Source: Rhodobacteraceae bacterium M382
GTDB taxonomy: Bacteria; Pseudomonadota; Alphaproteobacteria; Rhodobacterales; Rhodobacteraceae
Assembly (NCBI GenBank): GCA_025141015.1
Contig: CP081098.1
Coordinates: forward strand, 3,664,501 to 3,728,500
Direction of reading: 5' to 3'
DNA: 64,000 bases
The notes under the pieces were generated by a model. The model saw only the letters and a program-made list of their open reading frames with translations. It searched no databases and was not told the DNA's origin. The first letter of the stretch is position 1, and the number at the start of each line of letters is the position of its first letter. A program made the translations under genes and the position numbers. Positions 1 to 8,611 of this stretch are shown here, piece after piece.

Positions 1-326
1 CAGCCAGAATAGGTCGCGCCATCCTTTGGCGGTTGGAAACCAAATCGCACTGAGACAAAGTTCGGCTTGGATATGCTGGGAGACGGGCTTTGTAATACAT
101 AAATCTTCTGAGTGGCGTCATTTGAAAAAACACCCCGCGCATAGAGCGATGCACCGCACCAATAGATGGCATTCTCCGAGAAATCGGCAATGACTTCGAA
201 TGTGTTGTCTGACAGCCGGTACGCTTCATAGCGGCTTTCATTTCCCGCCAACGCAATCTGAGCAGGAAACAGTGTCATGAATAATGCCAACGTCAGGCGG
301 TTTGCCGAGGTCCATTTCTGAGGCAT
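1..326 (-). CDS. Secreted protein of unknown function (C-terminus beyond the window edge)
   Basis: Reading leftward from ATG at 326, the frame stays open to base 1, giving at least 108 residues; the C-terminus lies outside the window. The first 27 residues look like a Sec signal peptide: a basic start, a hydrophobic stretch (LTLALFMTLF) and an AxA-like end (ALA) before GNES. The mature part is rich in aromatic and polar residues and has one Cys, in a YWCGAS context. I do not recognise a family. It is transcribed away from rpoE-chrR, with about 150 bp between this start and the rpoE promoter. Confidence 0.6.
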   Translation of the reverse strand, partial: MPQKWTSANRLTLALFMTLFPAQIALAGNESRYEAYRLSDNTFEVIADFSENAIYWCGASLYARGVFSNDATQKIYVLQSPSPSISKPNFVSVRFGFQPPKDGATYSG

Positions 327-475
327 GGTGTGCATCTCCCTTTTCATCGAATACGCACGCACCGCCTTTTTGGATCAATCCAACCTGTTCAAAACATACA
401 TGCACCTGTTCGGTGCCTCAAATCGCGGCCAGTGGCCTGATCGTGCGTCTTTGTTCAAAACAATCGAATTTTTTC

Positions 476-505
476 TGATCCGACTTCACCAAGCGGACGT
501 AATAG
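476..505 (+). promoter_or_regulatory. RpoE-type (ECF sigma) promoter for rpoE-chrR
   Basis: TGATCC at 476-481, then 18 nt, then TAATAG at 500-505. This fits the -35/-10 pattern of the RpoE (ECF11) sigma factor of Rhodobacter, which drives its own operon. Transcription should begin near 511, so the ATG at 510 cannot be the rpoE start. The same -35 and spacing recur twice at 3437-3521. Confidence 0.75.
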
Positions 506-560
506 AGCTATGATTACTCTTAGCGCTGATAAACTCTGCACTCGACCGTCGCATGTCGAG

Positions 561-1142
561 ATGTTCTTAGGGGATGGTAAATCTTTGTCGCAAGAGAATA
601 CGGAGTTATCAGACCAAACGGCCTGGATGCTTGCGGTTCGGGACCGACGGGACAAAGACGCCTTTGCGGCGTTGTTTGACTACTTTGCGCCGCGCCTGAA
701 GGGCTTCATCATGCGCAAAGGCACATCGTCGGCACAGGCCGAAGAAATTGTTCAGGATGTCATGCTCACAGTTTGGCGCAAGGCCGCGATGTTTGACCCA
801 CATCGCGCTCAGGTGTCGGCATGGGTCTATCAGATCGCCCGGAATCGACACATCGACATCCGGCGTAAGGAAAACCGCCCCGTACCCGAAGAGTTGTACG
901 AAGATCCGGGAACTGAGCCGGATGCCAGCCAGATCCTGGCCATTGATCAGGAAGCCAGCCATCTGAAACAGGCACTGGCGCAACTGAGCGCGGATCAACG
1001 AGAAATTGTCGAAAAGGCCTATCTGGGCGAGTTGACACATCAACAGATCAGCGAACAGACCGGGCTTCCTTTGGGCACTATCAAATCACGAATACGTCTC
1101 GGGCTGGAACGCCTGAGGCGCGAATTGAAGGGACTGCGATAA
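561..1142 (+). CDS. rpoE: ECF RNA polymerase sigma factor RpoE (singlet-oxygen response)
   Basis: Group IV sigma factor. Region 2 is visible (FAALFDYFAPRLKGF, then the EEIVQDVMLTVW core), and region 4 forms a C-terminal helix-turn-helix (HQQISEQTGLPLGTIKSR). With the zinc anti-sigma gene immediately downstream (TAA directly followed by ATG), it matches the RpoE-ChrR pair of the ECF11 group, which responds to singlet oxygen and related oxidants. An in-frame ATG at 510 would lie at the expected transcription start, so I use ATG 561 (193 aa). TTG at 585, behind a GGGGATGG, is another candidate. The operon should be autoregulated from the promoter at 476-505. Confidence 0.88.
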   Translation: MFLGDGKSLSQENTELSDQTAWMLAVRDRRDKDAFAALFDYFAPRLKGFIMRKGTSSAQAEEIVQDVMLTVWRKAAMFDPHRAQVSAWVYQIARNRHIDIRRKENRPVPEELYEDPGTEPDASQILAIDQEASHLKQALAQLSADQREIVEKAYLGELTHQQISEQTGLPLGTIKSRIRLGLERLRRELKGLR

Positions 1143-1778
1143 ATGTCCGCAATCACTCACCATGTCCCCGACGCAATGCTGGCAGCCTATGCTGCCGGAT
1201 CCCTGCCCTATGCCTATTCGGTTGTTGTCGCGAGCCATGTTTCGCTGTGCGATCAGTGCCGTACGGCGCTGGGAGCGCATCAAACCGTCGGAGGCCTTGT
1301 GCTCGAAGGGTGCGACACCATTGATGTCTCCAGCCGTCTTAAAACGGATGTTCTGGCGATGTTGGATAAGCCCTATACACCAGAGCCTGTTTACGACCGC
1401 GCGGGCGTATACCCAGGACCGGTCGTCGAAGCCCTGCGTGGCACATCCCCCCGCTGGAAGACACTGGGGATGGGGGTGCGTCAGAGCATCCTGTCTGCCG
1501 ATCGTGAAGGATCGGTTCGATTGTTGTCGATCCCGCCTGGACAGGCCGTACCGGATCACAGCCATAATGGTCTGGAACTGACCCTGGTGCTCCAGGGTAG
1601 CTTTAGCGATGAAACCGGTCGCTTTGGCGTGGGGGATCTGGAAATCGGAGACGAAACCCTGCATCACACACCAACAGCAGATGCTGGTGAGGCCTGCATT
1701 TGCCTTGCAGCAACGGATGCACCACTGCGGTTCAACGCTTTCATGCCGCGCCTTTTGCAGCCCTTCTTCAAAATCTGA
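1143..1778 (+). CDS. chrR: ChrR-type zinc anti-sigma factor with cupin domain
   Basis: 211 aa. The N-terminal ~85 residues are a ZAS-type anti-sigma domain with the HxxxCxxC zinc motif (HVSLCDQC). The C-terminal ~110 residues are a cupin barrel; HSHNGLE and a later His supply the usual metal ligands (HxH, E, H). In Rhodobacter ChrR the ASD sequesters RpoE and the cupin half is needed for the singlet-oxygen signal. Start ATG 1143 directly abuts the rpoE stop, implying translational coupling. Confidence 0.9.
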   Translation: MSAITHHVPDAMLAAYAAGSLPYAYSVVVASHVSLCDQCRTALGAHQTVGGLVLEGCDTIDVSSRLKTDVLAMLDKPYTPEPVYDRAGVYPGPVVEALRGTSPRWKTLGMGVRQSILSADREGSVRLLSIPPGQAVPDHSHNGLELTLVLQGSFSDETGRFGVGDLEIGDETLHHTPTADAGEACICLAATDAPLRFNAFMPRLLQPFFKI

Positions 1779-1939
1779 GTTCGCTAGCTGCAGCCACGAA
1801 ACACAGGAGCGGAACCACCGCCGCTCTCTGAGACGGCGCGGGCATTGGGGGCCTGTGCTGAGGTGTTCTGGCAAATGACGTGCGCGCCGTTAACCCGCGC
1901 ATATCTGTCCTGCAGGTCAGAGTTCAGGACGTAAATGGG

Positions 1940-2665
1940 TCAGGCACCCCGATATACGATCCAGTCAGGAAGCACTCCATATAGCTTCAGCACCCAGGAG
2001 AACGGCACCGGGAAATCGGTTCTGAAACGGCGCGACCGCATGGCCCTGACAGTACGCTCAGCGGCCGCTTGCGGTTCCATGATCATGGGCATCTTAAAGT
2101 CATTCTTGACGGTCAGGCGGGTTTTGATGAAACCGGGATTGACCACGCGGACAATAACACCCGTGCCTTTGAGGTCGTGGCGCATGGTTTCAGCAAGGCT
2201 GATCAACGCGGATTTGCTGGCACCGTACCCCACTGCAGCAGGCAGGCCGCGATACCCGGCAAGCGAACCGACAAGGGTGATGTCCCCGATCCCCCGATCC
2301 AGGAACGACGGCAGCATTTCCCCCAGAACCCTGAGCGCCCCACAGAAATTGACATCCACCATGGTCAAAACCGCATCCCTGTCCCAGGCCGTGGTCTTCA
2401 CCGGCTCATAGGCCCCGGCGTTGTAAACAAGACCGTCAATTTGGCCGACCGCCGCACAGGCCGTGCGCACGGAAACGGCGTCGCTGACATCCATGGGAAT
2501 CGCCCGCGCGCCTGGCAATTGGGAACATAATTCCTCCAACCGCCGTTCATTGCGTGCAGACACGATCACCTGCGCTCCGGCGTCGGTCAGGGCCTTGGCC
2601 AAAGCCCGGCCCAGCCCCTCACTGGCCCCGATGAGCCATATCGTCTTGCCCTGAAACTCTTTCAC
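1940..2665 (-). CDS. Short-chain dehydrogenase/reductase in the RpoE regulon
   Basis: Classical SDR of about 241 aa. It has an N-terminal nucleotide-binding GASEGLG (TGxxxGxG type), a variant NAG motif (YNAGAYEP), a catalytic Ser region (VGSLAG) and YxxxK (YGASK). The start is GTG at 2665, whose GTGA overlaps the stop of the DUF1365 gene; the longer in-frame extension to 2824 runs through DUF1365 and is implausible. A short-chain dehydrogenase next to DUF1365, amine oxidase and CFA-like genes is a recurrent RpoE-controlled set in Rhodobacterales. The substrate is unknown, perhaps a modified fatty acyl or an aldehyde. Confidence 0.85.
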   Translation of the reverse strand: MKEFQGKTIWLIGASEGLGRALAKALTDAGAQVIVSARNERRLEELCSQLPGARAIPMDVSDAVSVRTACAAVGQIDGLVYNAGAYEPVKTTAWDRDAVLTMVDVNFCGALRVLGEMLPSFLDRGIGDITLVGSLAGYRGLPAAVGYGASKSALISLAETMRHDLKGTGVIVRVVNPGFIKTRLTVKNDFKMPMIMEPQAAAERTVRAMRSRRFRTDFPVPFSWVLKLYGVLPDWIVYRGA

Positions 2666-3432
2666 GACCGGTTTTCCCGATACACTGGGGTCTCGGACAG
2701 AATACTGTCTGGTGGCGCTGGGGTTTTCATGAATGGCGCACGTTTCAGAAACAGGATGGCCGCTTGCCAGTGGATCAACGCCAGGACCCGCAAAGCGCCT
2801 GCGGGGCGACGTACCGCCGCCCACATTAACGACGTGCTGGTCGCCCTGCCCCGCGCACCGGAAAATGTCGCGATGACACCTTCATCGCCATTTTTGTAAG
2901 CAATGCGGATTTTGATCGACCGTTTGGTGAATTTGAACTGGAACCTGTAATCGCCCTGCACCTTTTGAAAGGGGGACACATGCATGATCTTTTCCGCAAT
3001 CAGCATGTCAGATTCCCGGATCGGGCCGAAATTGTCGTTGGCGCAAAAATAACAATGGCGATGACCAAAGGTGTTGTTGACCTCGGCCACAAAGGCACAG
3101 GGTTCGCCGTCGATCAGAGCAATCCAGAAGCTAACCGGATTAAAGTGGAACCAGAGAAAACTGGGTTGGGTCAGGAGAACCAATTGGGCCCGGTCTAGCG
3201 GAAATCCGCGTTTTGACAGCTCCTCTCGAAACCACTCGACGCCCTGCCCGTTCCCCCGAGGACCGCCATGATGCCGATCCCAGAGCGACCACAGATTGAA
3301 GCGGTTTCGGGAAATGGGCCACGGCAATGGTGCGGTCAAATCGGTCAGGACAAAATCAACACCATAGCGAAAAGCATTTTTCAGGCTCCCGCGGCGTGCA
3401 TGACTTGTCTGCGCTTGTATGTGTTCGAGCAT
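2662..3432 (-). CDS. DUF1365 family protein
   Basis: 256 aa from ATG 3432. The family's FRYGVDFVLTDL-type opening is followed by an internal QPSFLWFHFNPVSFW segment and a GDYRFQFKF region, typical of DUF1365. Members travel with flavin amine oxidases and CFA-type methyltransferases in bacteria, and a role in cyclic or branched fatty-acid modification is widely inferred but unproven. The RpoE-like -10 at 3437-3442 ends only 4-5 nt before this ATG, so the mRNA may be leaderless. The gene overlaps the SDR start downstream (GTGA). Confidence 0.82.
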   Translation of the reverse strand: MLEHIQAQTSHARRGSLKNAFRYGVDFVLTDLTAPLPWPISRNRFNLWSLWDRHHGGPRGNGQGVEWFREELSKRGFPLDRAQLVLLTQPSFLWFHFNPVSFWIALIDGEPCAFVAEVNNTFGHRHCYFCANDNFGPIRESDMLIAEKIMHVSPFQKVQGDYRFQFKFTKRSIKIRIAYKNGDEGVIATFSGARGRATSTSLMWAAVRRPAGALRVLALIHWQAAILFLKRAPFMKTPAPPDSILSETPVYRENRS

Positions 3433-3436
3433 AATT

Positions 3437-3466
3437 GAAATACGTGTGTCCCGCTTGTCTGGATCA
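3437..3466 (-). promoter_or_regulatory. RpoE-type promoter, leftward (DUF1365-SDR)
   Basis: On the minus strand: TGATCC (3466-3461), 18 nt, TATTTC (3442-3437). It sits back-to-back with the rightward copy at 3492-3521. The predicted transcription start falls on the DUF1365 ATG itself. Confidence 0.65.
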
Positions 3467-3491
3467 CCCAAAGTCAAAAATAAAATCAAAA

Positions 3492-3521
3492 TGATCCAAC
3501 TGCCAATACCCCGCGTATTCT
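3492..3521 (+). promoter_or_regulatory. RpoE-type promoter, rightward (amine oxidase-CFA operon)
   Basis: TGATCC (3492-3497), 18 nt, TATTCT (3516-3521), about 30 bp before the amine oxidase ATG at 3551. The -35 and spacing match the rpoE promoter exactly, which links the operon to RpoE-ChrR. Confidence 0.72.
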
Positions 3522-3550
3522 CTTTTAAACACAAGCTTTAAGGGGACTGC

Positions 3551-4894
3551 ATGCTGGATCATACGCAAGCGCGGCGAAAGAAGATTGCCATTGTCGGGGG
3601 GGGCATTTCGGGTTTGTCTTCTGCCTACTACCTGTCAGCCCATCACGACGTCACCTTGTTCGAAGCCGAACCCAGGCTTGGCGGTCATGCGCGCACCGTC
3701 CTGGCCGGAAAGAATGGAGACCAACCGGTCGATACCGGGTTCATTGTCTTCAATTACGTAACCTATCCACATCTGACACGCCTGTTTCGGGATCTGAACG
3801 TCCCTGTCATCAAAAGCCACATGAGTTTTGGTGCCAGCATCGACGATGGGTCTTTGGAATACGGGCTGAACAGCCTCAAAGCCATCACCGCCCAAAAACG
3901 CAATCTCGTTCGGCCGCAGTATTACAAGATGGTCGCCGACATCCTGCGGTTCGGAAAACATGCCGAACAGGCCGCAAAGGATGACGACAAGACAATCGGA
4001 GAACTGGTTGACGAACTGGGATTGGGAAACTGGTTCCGCGACAAATATCTCATGCCGATGTGCGGTGCCATCTGGTCAACGCCCGTGGATAACGTCGATG
4101 CCTTCCCGGCAAAATCTCTGGTTCAATTCTTTCGCAACCACGCGTTGCTGGCGGGCATTAAGGAACACCAATGGTGGACCGTCAAAGGGGGTAGTATCGA
4201 ATACGTTCGGCGGCTTGAAACGGCGCTTTTGGGCCGTGGCTGCAAGATCCTTGAAAACACGCCGATTGCCAGCATTCACAGATCCGCCGACGGTGTGGTC
4301 GTGATCGACAACCGCGGAAACCGGGCACAGTTTGACGAAATCGTCCTGGCCTGCCACTCGAACCAATCGCTCAAAATTCTTGGCGGGGAAGCCACCCAGG
4401 AAGAGGTCGAGGCACTGGGTAGTATCCGCTATCAGGCGAATTCGGCAGTTTTGCATTGCGACACCAGCCAGATGCCCAATCGGCGCGCAGCCTGGGCCAG
4501 TTGGACCTATCGATCGCAACCCCAAGGCATAGGTGTCACCTATTGGATGAACAAGCTTCAGGACATTCCCGAGACTGACCCGCTTTTTGTTACTCTGAAC
4601 CCATCATCCCAGATTCCCAATGACAAGATCTATGACAGGGCGGAATTCGACCATCCGATTTTCGACAAGGCGGCCCTGAGGGCCCAAACCGTTATTCGCG
4701 CAATGCAGGGCCAAAACCGAACCTGGTACGCAGGTGCCTATAACAGGAACGGTTTCCACGAAGACGGAATTGCCAGCGCCATGCGGATCGTTCGCATGAT
4801 CAACCAGCCATTTGAAATCAGCGGAGCACAAAATGCATTTGACCAGCAAAGCCCTGAAAACGGAATTCCTGTCCACCTGCGCGCAACTGCGTGA
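3551..4894 (+). CDS. FAD-dependent amine oxidase / desaturase-like protein
   Basis: 447 aa. The N-terminus has the Rossmann FAD fingerprint (IAIVGGGISGLSSAYYL), followed by a second FAD-contacting segment (RLGGHARTV). The C-terminus ends with a YAGAYNRNGFHEDGI flavin motif. This NAD(P)-binding amine-oxidase family is regularly encoded beside CFA-type methyltransferases. In Rhodobacter, RpoE-controlled enzymes of this general set have been linked to methylated and furan fatty acids, so oxidation of an acyl chain is a reasonable but unproven role. Its last 62 bp overlap the next gene, indicating coupling. Confidence 0.85.
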   Translation: MLDHTQARRKKIAIVGGGISGLSSAYYLSAHHDVTLFEAEPRLGGHARTVLAGKNGDQPVDTGFIVFNYVTYPHLTRLFRDLNVPVIKSHMSFGASIDDGSLEYGLNSLKAITAQKRNLVRPQYYKMVADILRFGKHAEQAAKDDDKTIGELVDELGLGNWFRDKYLMPMCGAIWSTPVDNVDAFPAKSLVQFFRNHALLAGIKEHQWWTVKGGSIEYVRRLETALLGRGCKILENTPIASIHRSADGVVVIDNRGNRAQFDEIVLACHSNQSLKILGGEATQEEVEALGSIRYQANSAVLHCDTSQMPNRRAAWASWTYRSQPQGIGVTYWMNKLQDIPETDPLFVTLNPSSQIPNDKIYDRAEFDHPIFDKAALRAQTVIRAMQGQNRTWYAGAYNRNGFHEDGIASAMRIVRMINQPFEISGAQNAFDQQSPENGIPVHLRATA

Positions 4895-5990
4895 CGGACG
4901 CCTGACCCTGCGAACGCCCGAAGGTGAGCGCTATGAATTCGGGACATCGGGACCCGAAGCCGAAATGGTGATCCGCGATTGGTCAGCGGTGTCAGCGATG
5001 GCAGCCCATGGCCAGGTGGGGTTGGGCGAAGCCTATGTTCAGGGACTGTGGGACACACCGTCAATCGAAGGGCTGATGAGCGTGGCGATGCGCAATCGCG
5101 AACACTTTGGCCGCTATGACCGGGCGTCTGCTTTCAACCACATGAAATTTCGTCTTGTAGACAGGGTGTTGCGGGCCAATTCCCGTGGTGGATCGCGCAA
5201 GAACATCCGGTCTCACTATGATGTTGGGAACGAATTCTACCAACTGTGGTTGGACGACGGGATGACCTATTCTTCGGGTCTGTTTCAATCCGGCTGCACC
5301 GATCTGGCCAAGGCGCAGACCCACAAGAATGCCCGCGCGTTGTCCCGACTGACGGACAGGGAACAGGTATTGGAAATCGGCTGTGGTTGGGGCGGCTTTG
5401 CAGAACATGCGACCCGTGAAGGCCGCGACGTGACCGGCGTAACCATATCACGCAGCCAGCACAGCTATGCCGAATGCAGGCTGGATGGCACGGCTGACAT
5501 TCAGCTGCGTGACTATCGCGATATCAGCGGAAAATTTGATAACATCGTGTCCATAGAAATGGTCGAAGCCGTCGGCGAACGCTATTGGCCCGAATTCTTT
5601 GCCACCTTGAAACAACGCCTTGCCGAAGGTGGACGGATCCTGTTGCAGGCCATTACCGTTCAAGATGACTATTTCAACGCATACCGAGCGTCATCGGACT
5701 ATATCCGCCAATATGTTTTCCCCGGGGGAATGCTGTTGTCTGATACAGTGATCGCGCAACAGGCCCGCGACGCGCATTTGCAAGTCAGCGACAGCTTTGC
5801 GTTTGGCCAGGACTATGCCAGAACCTGCCGGATTTGGGGGTCACGTTTGGTCGCCCAAAAGCAACGCATCCTGGAACAGGGGTTCGATACCGCCTTTTTC
5901 CGAAACTGGCAGTACTACCTCGAGATCTGCGCAGCATCCTTTGCGGTGGGGCATACAAACGTGGTTCAGGTCGAGTTGGCCCATGCCTAG
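4833..5990 (+). CDS. Cyclopropane-fatty-acyl-phospholipid synthase family methyltransferase
   Basis: 385 aa. The SAM-binding motif is at about residues 179-188 (VLEIGCGWGG). The upstream SHYDVGNEFY and DDGMTYSSGLF segments are the acyl/phospholipid-binding signature of CFA synthases, and FPGG and YARTCRIW follow. Start ATG 4833 has GGAG 7 nt upstream; the in-frame TTG-type start at 4812 lacks one. The enzyme transfers a methylene or methyl group to an unsaturated acyl chain of a membrane phospholipid. Paralogues make cyclopropane, 11-methyl or furan precursors, and the sequence alone does not say which. Confidence 0.87.
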   Translation: MHLTSKALKTEFLSTCAQLRDGRLTLRTPEGERYEFGTSGPEAEMVIRDWSAVSAMAAHGQVGLGEAYVQGLWDTPSIEGLMSVAMRNREHFGRYDRASAFNHMKFRLVDRVLRANSRGGSRKNIRSHYDVGNEFYQLWLDDGMTYSSGLFQSGCTDLAKAQTHKNARALSRLTDREQVLEIGCGWGGFAEHATREGRDVTGVTISRSQHSYAECRLDGTADIQLRDYRDISGKFDNIVSIEMVEAVGERYWPEFFATLKQRLAEGGRILLQAITVQDDYFNAYRASSDYIRQYVFPGGMLLSDTVIAQQARDAHLQVSDSFAFGQDYARTCRIWGSRLVAQKQRILEQGFDTAFFRNWQYYLEICAASFAVGHTNVVQVELAHA

Positions 5991-6477
5991 GCTGTTTGTC
6001 ATTCTGGCATTGTTGTGTGCGCCGGCTCTATCGCAGGCCTCTGCAATCGAGGCCTCCTTGTCGGATGCCACCCTGCGCGGCAAAGCGGTGTTTCGGTTCA
6101 TCGGCCTTCCTATCTACGAGGCGCGGCTCTTTACGCCTGCTGGCGCGCCGTTGGATTGGAAACAGAATTTCGGGATTGAGCTGAAGTATCTGCGCCAGAT
6201 CAGCAAGAAAGATCTGGTTGCGAGCACCATGGATGAGCTGGGCCGCACAGGCGCACGCCTGCCAATACAGGACCAATTGTCCCGTTGTTTCGACGATGTT
6301 GCCAAAGGAGACCGCTATCTTGCGATAACCAGAGGCCCAGACCAGATCGACTTTTGGCGAAATGATGTTCCGGCCTGCTCGCTCGGTTATCGGCAGATAT
6401 CTAAACGCTTTATGGCCATCTTTGTCGGCGAAAACACCCGCTCGGCATCGTTCACCCGTAAACTCAAAGGCGAATGA
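5983..6477 (+). CDS. Chalcone isomerase-like periplasmic protein
   Basis: 164 aa. It opens with a signal peptide (PRLFVILALLCAPALSQASA) and continues with a chalcone-isomerase-like fold sequence: GKAVFRFIGLPIYEARLF, then a KYLRQISKKDLVAS block. Bacterial members of this group lack a proven flavonoid activity and may bind fatty acids. The ATG at 5983 overlaps the CFA stop by 8 bp, and its own stop overlaps the MFS start (ATGA), so all genes from 3551 to 8260 form one operon. Confidence 0.75.
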   Translation: MPRLFVILALLCAPALSQASAIEASLSDATLRGKAVFRFIGLPIYEARLFTPAGAPLDWKQNFGIELKYLRQISKKDLVASTMDELGRTGARLPIQDQLSRCFDDVAKGDRYLAITRGPDQIDFWRNDVPACSLGYRQISKRFMAIFVGENTRSASFTRKLKGE

Positions 6478-7703
6478 TGGTCTATCCTAGGGTCAGCCTG
6501 TATGCACTGATGCTGGCGGCGGCTGGCATCCCGCTGTACATCCACCTCCCCCGCTTTGCCTCGGTAAATCTGGGCATCGGGTTGGGCGTTGTCGGAACGC
6601 TGCTTTTGGCGATCCGGGTGGTTGATCTGATTCAGGACCCGCTGATCGGCTGGGCCATCGACCGCTGGCCTCGGCAGCAATTGCCCTTTGCAATGTTGGC
6701 TGCTGGTGGTTTGGCGATCGGTTTCCCGCTGCTCTTTGCATTGCAACCCGGGCCGCAGGTGGTTGTCGCATTGTTGGCGGTTCTGGTCCTGTTGTTTTCA
6801 GCCTACAGCCTTGGAATGATCCTGCTGTACGGGCGCAGCGCGACTTTGGCGCACAGCCCCCGGCCCAAAGACCTCATGACAGTGTCGGCCTATCGCGAGG
6901 CAGGCATGTTGACCGGCGTGATTCTGGCGGCAGTGTTGCCGGCGATATTTGCAGCATCAGGTGCACCAGATGGTGGCTATCGCGTTTTTGGGTTCGCTCT
7001 CGGGGTCATCGCTGTTGCGGCAGGGGTGGCCACCATCCCGATCTGGCGACGGCCCCCAATTCTGGGAACGGCTATTTCGCTGTCCGGGATGGCCCGTTCC
7101 GGTGCCTTTCGGTTGCTGCTGTTGGCCCTGATCAACAGCCTGCCAGTTGCCATCACGTCAACGCTGTTCCTGTTCTTTGTCGAAGACCGGTTGCTGTTGT
7201 CTGGCAAGTCGGGATTGCTGTTGATCATCTTTTTCTTATGCGCAGGCGTGAGCGTACCCCTCTGGGTCCGTGTGAGCCGCCACCTTGGCAACAGACAGAC
7301 CCTGTTGTTGGCAATGCCCCTCTCCATTCTCGGCTTTGTCGGTGCCGCCTTTCTGGCCCCTGGAAACATGGCCGGGTTTACCGCGATCTGTATTGCCTCA
7401 GGGGCGGCGCTGGGCGCGGACATGGTCCTGCTGCCCGCCATGTTTTCCGTCGCTCTGACAAACGCCGGGTTAAAGGCATCTGCAGCCTTTGGGCTCTGGT
7501 CCTTTGCCGGGAAGCTGGGCCTGGCGCTTGCGGCCTTCACCGTTCTGCCCCTGCTAGAGTGGAACGGTTTTTCCCCCGGCAAGCCCAACACAGCACAGGC
7601 ACTGACCGCGCTGAACCTTGCCTATGCTGTCATACCTTGTGTTCTCAAACTCGTCGCCATCGGGTTTGTTTTCTCGCTCGCTCAAAAGGATAGAGCCCAA
7701 TGA
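6474..7703 (+). CDS. MFS transporter, GPH/MelB-like
   Basis: 409 aa with about 12 hydrophobic segments. The early motif DLIQDPLIGWAIDRW is the conserved loop of the glycoside-pentoside-hexuronide:cation symporter group (RVFDAITDPxxGxxxDR type). The start is ATG 6474 (or the adjacent ATG 6477), overlapping the previous stop. Homologues occur in RpoE-dependent operons of Rhodobacterales, where the cargo is unknown; export of an oxidised lipid or quencher would fit the context but is inference. Confidence 0.8.
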   Translation: MMVYPRVSLYALMLAAAGIPLYIHLPRFASVNLGIGLGVVGTLLLAIRVVDLIQDPLIGWAIDRWPRQQLPFAMLAAGGLAIGFPLLFALQPGPQVVVALLAVLVLLFSAYSLGMILLYGRSATLAHSPRPKDLMTVSAYREAGMLTGVILAAVLPAIFAASGAPDGGYRVFGFALGVIAVAAGVATIPIWRRPPILGTAISLSGMARSGAFRLLLLALINSLPVAITSTLFLFFVEDRLLLSGKSGLLLIIFFLCAGVSVPLWVRVSRHLGNRQTLLLAMPLSILGFVGAAFLAPGNMAGFTAICIASGAALGADMVLLPAMFSVALTNAGLKASAAFGLWSFAGKLGLALAAFTVLPLLEWNGFSPGKPNTAQALTALNLAYAVIPCVLKLVAIGFVFSLAQKDRAQ

Positions 7704-8260
7704 AAATTCTGACCGCCATTCTTGTTCTTGCGATGCTGATCGTTCTCGCCAAAACGCTTTTTCTCAGCTTTCAGGCGCAATCACCATTAGATTATGCCAA
7801 GACAAACCCAGCATTCGATATCAAGAAGCACCTGTCAGGAGCCATCCTGTCCGAAGGGCTGATTTTCGGACCAACCGGCAAGATGACCAGCAGCTTTGTT
7901 GCAGAAATGGTCGGAGAATGGGACGGTGACACCGGCACGTTGACCGAGCATTTCACCTATTCGAACGGCGCAGTGCAGAACAGAAAATGGTTTCTGACAC
8001 TGGGGCCGGGGAATACGTTCACCGCCACCGCGGATGACATCATAGGAGAAGCCAAGGGCGAGGTTTCGGGGTCCACGGCGACGCTGACGTACAAGATCGT
8101 TCTTCCAGAAGACGCCGGAGGGCATGTTCTGAACGTCACCGACTGGATGTATCTGACCGACAACGGAACAATCATGAACAAGTCTGAAATGCGAAAATTC
8201 GGCATCAAGGTCGCTGAACTGGTCGCAACCATGCGCCCGTCACCTATCGGCAAAGACTGA
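7700..8260 (+). CDS. DUF3833 family protein
   Basis: 186 aa with an N-terminal membrane anchor or uncleaved signal (ILTAILVLAMLIVLA). The DUF3833 pattern follows: an FDIKKHLSGAILSEGLIF opening and repeated beta-type segments (GEWDGDTGTLTEHF; TATLTYKIVLP; DWMYLTDNGTIMNKS). It is the last gene of the operon and overlaps the MFS stop (ATGA). DUF3833 members commonly accompany CFA/chalcone-isomerase-like sets. The biochemical function is unknown. Confidence 0.8.
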   Translation: MKILTAILVLAMLIVLAKTLFLSFQAQSPLDYAKTNPAFDIKKHLSGAILSEGLIFGPTGKMTSSFVAEMVGEWDGDTGTLTEHFTYSNGAVQNRKWFLTLGPGNTFTATADDIIGEAKGEVSGSTATLTYKIVLPEDAGGHVLNVTDWMYLTDNGTIMNKSEMRKFGIKVAELVATMRPSPIGKD

Positions 8261-8611
8261 ACCCCAGGATGAAGATGCCAAAGCCATCAAGCGTCTCGCC
8301 GACTTCTTCGCAAGGCGGCTTGATGATCTGGTGTCTTTGGCCGATGGGGTCGACGATCTGTTCGCTGTCACGAGATTGGTCGGACCAACAAACTGCCATG
8401 GAAACCGGGCACATGGACAGTGGGCAATCCGTTATCTTGACGTCCTCCATGGGTTCCACAAAGACCATTCTCAAGCTGTTCCAGAATCCGGAAGAACACG
8501 GTATCAGCCCCGGACTTGGCTTCGACATTCATGATCAGGCAATTGTCGGAATTGCCTGTGACACTTTCTGAGTTGATGAGGATCGGTGAACAGGTGAGCA
8601 AAACAATTCCG
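8261..8611. other. Gap between convergent operons, no confident gene
   Basis: About 350 bp between the DUF3833 stop and the COG0523 stop. One plus-strand frame starting at 8259 reads like protein for about 40 residues (EDAKAIKRLADFFARRLDDL) but has no start codon or RBS and soon turns unconvincing. Leftward frames from 8528 and 8601 are no better. It could be a decayed gene. No clear terminator was seen. Confidence 0.3.

Noticed and set aside
510-560. ATG 510 as the rpoE start
   Set aside because: The RpoE-type -10 ends at 505, so this ATG would be at the transcription start; ATG 561 gives a normal-length sigma factor.
2666-2824. Upstream extension of the SDR gene
   Set aside because: It lies wholly inside the DUF1365 gene, and a GTG start overlapping the DUF1365 stop gives a normal-length SDR.
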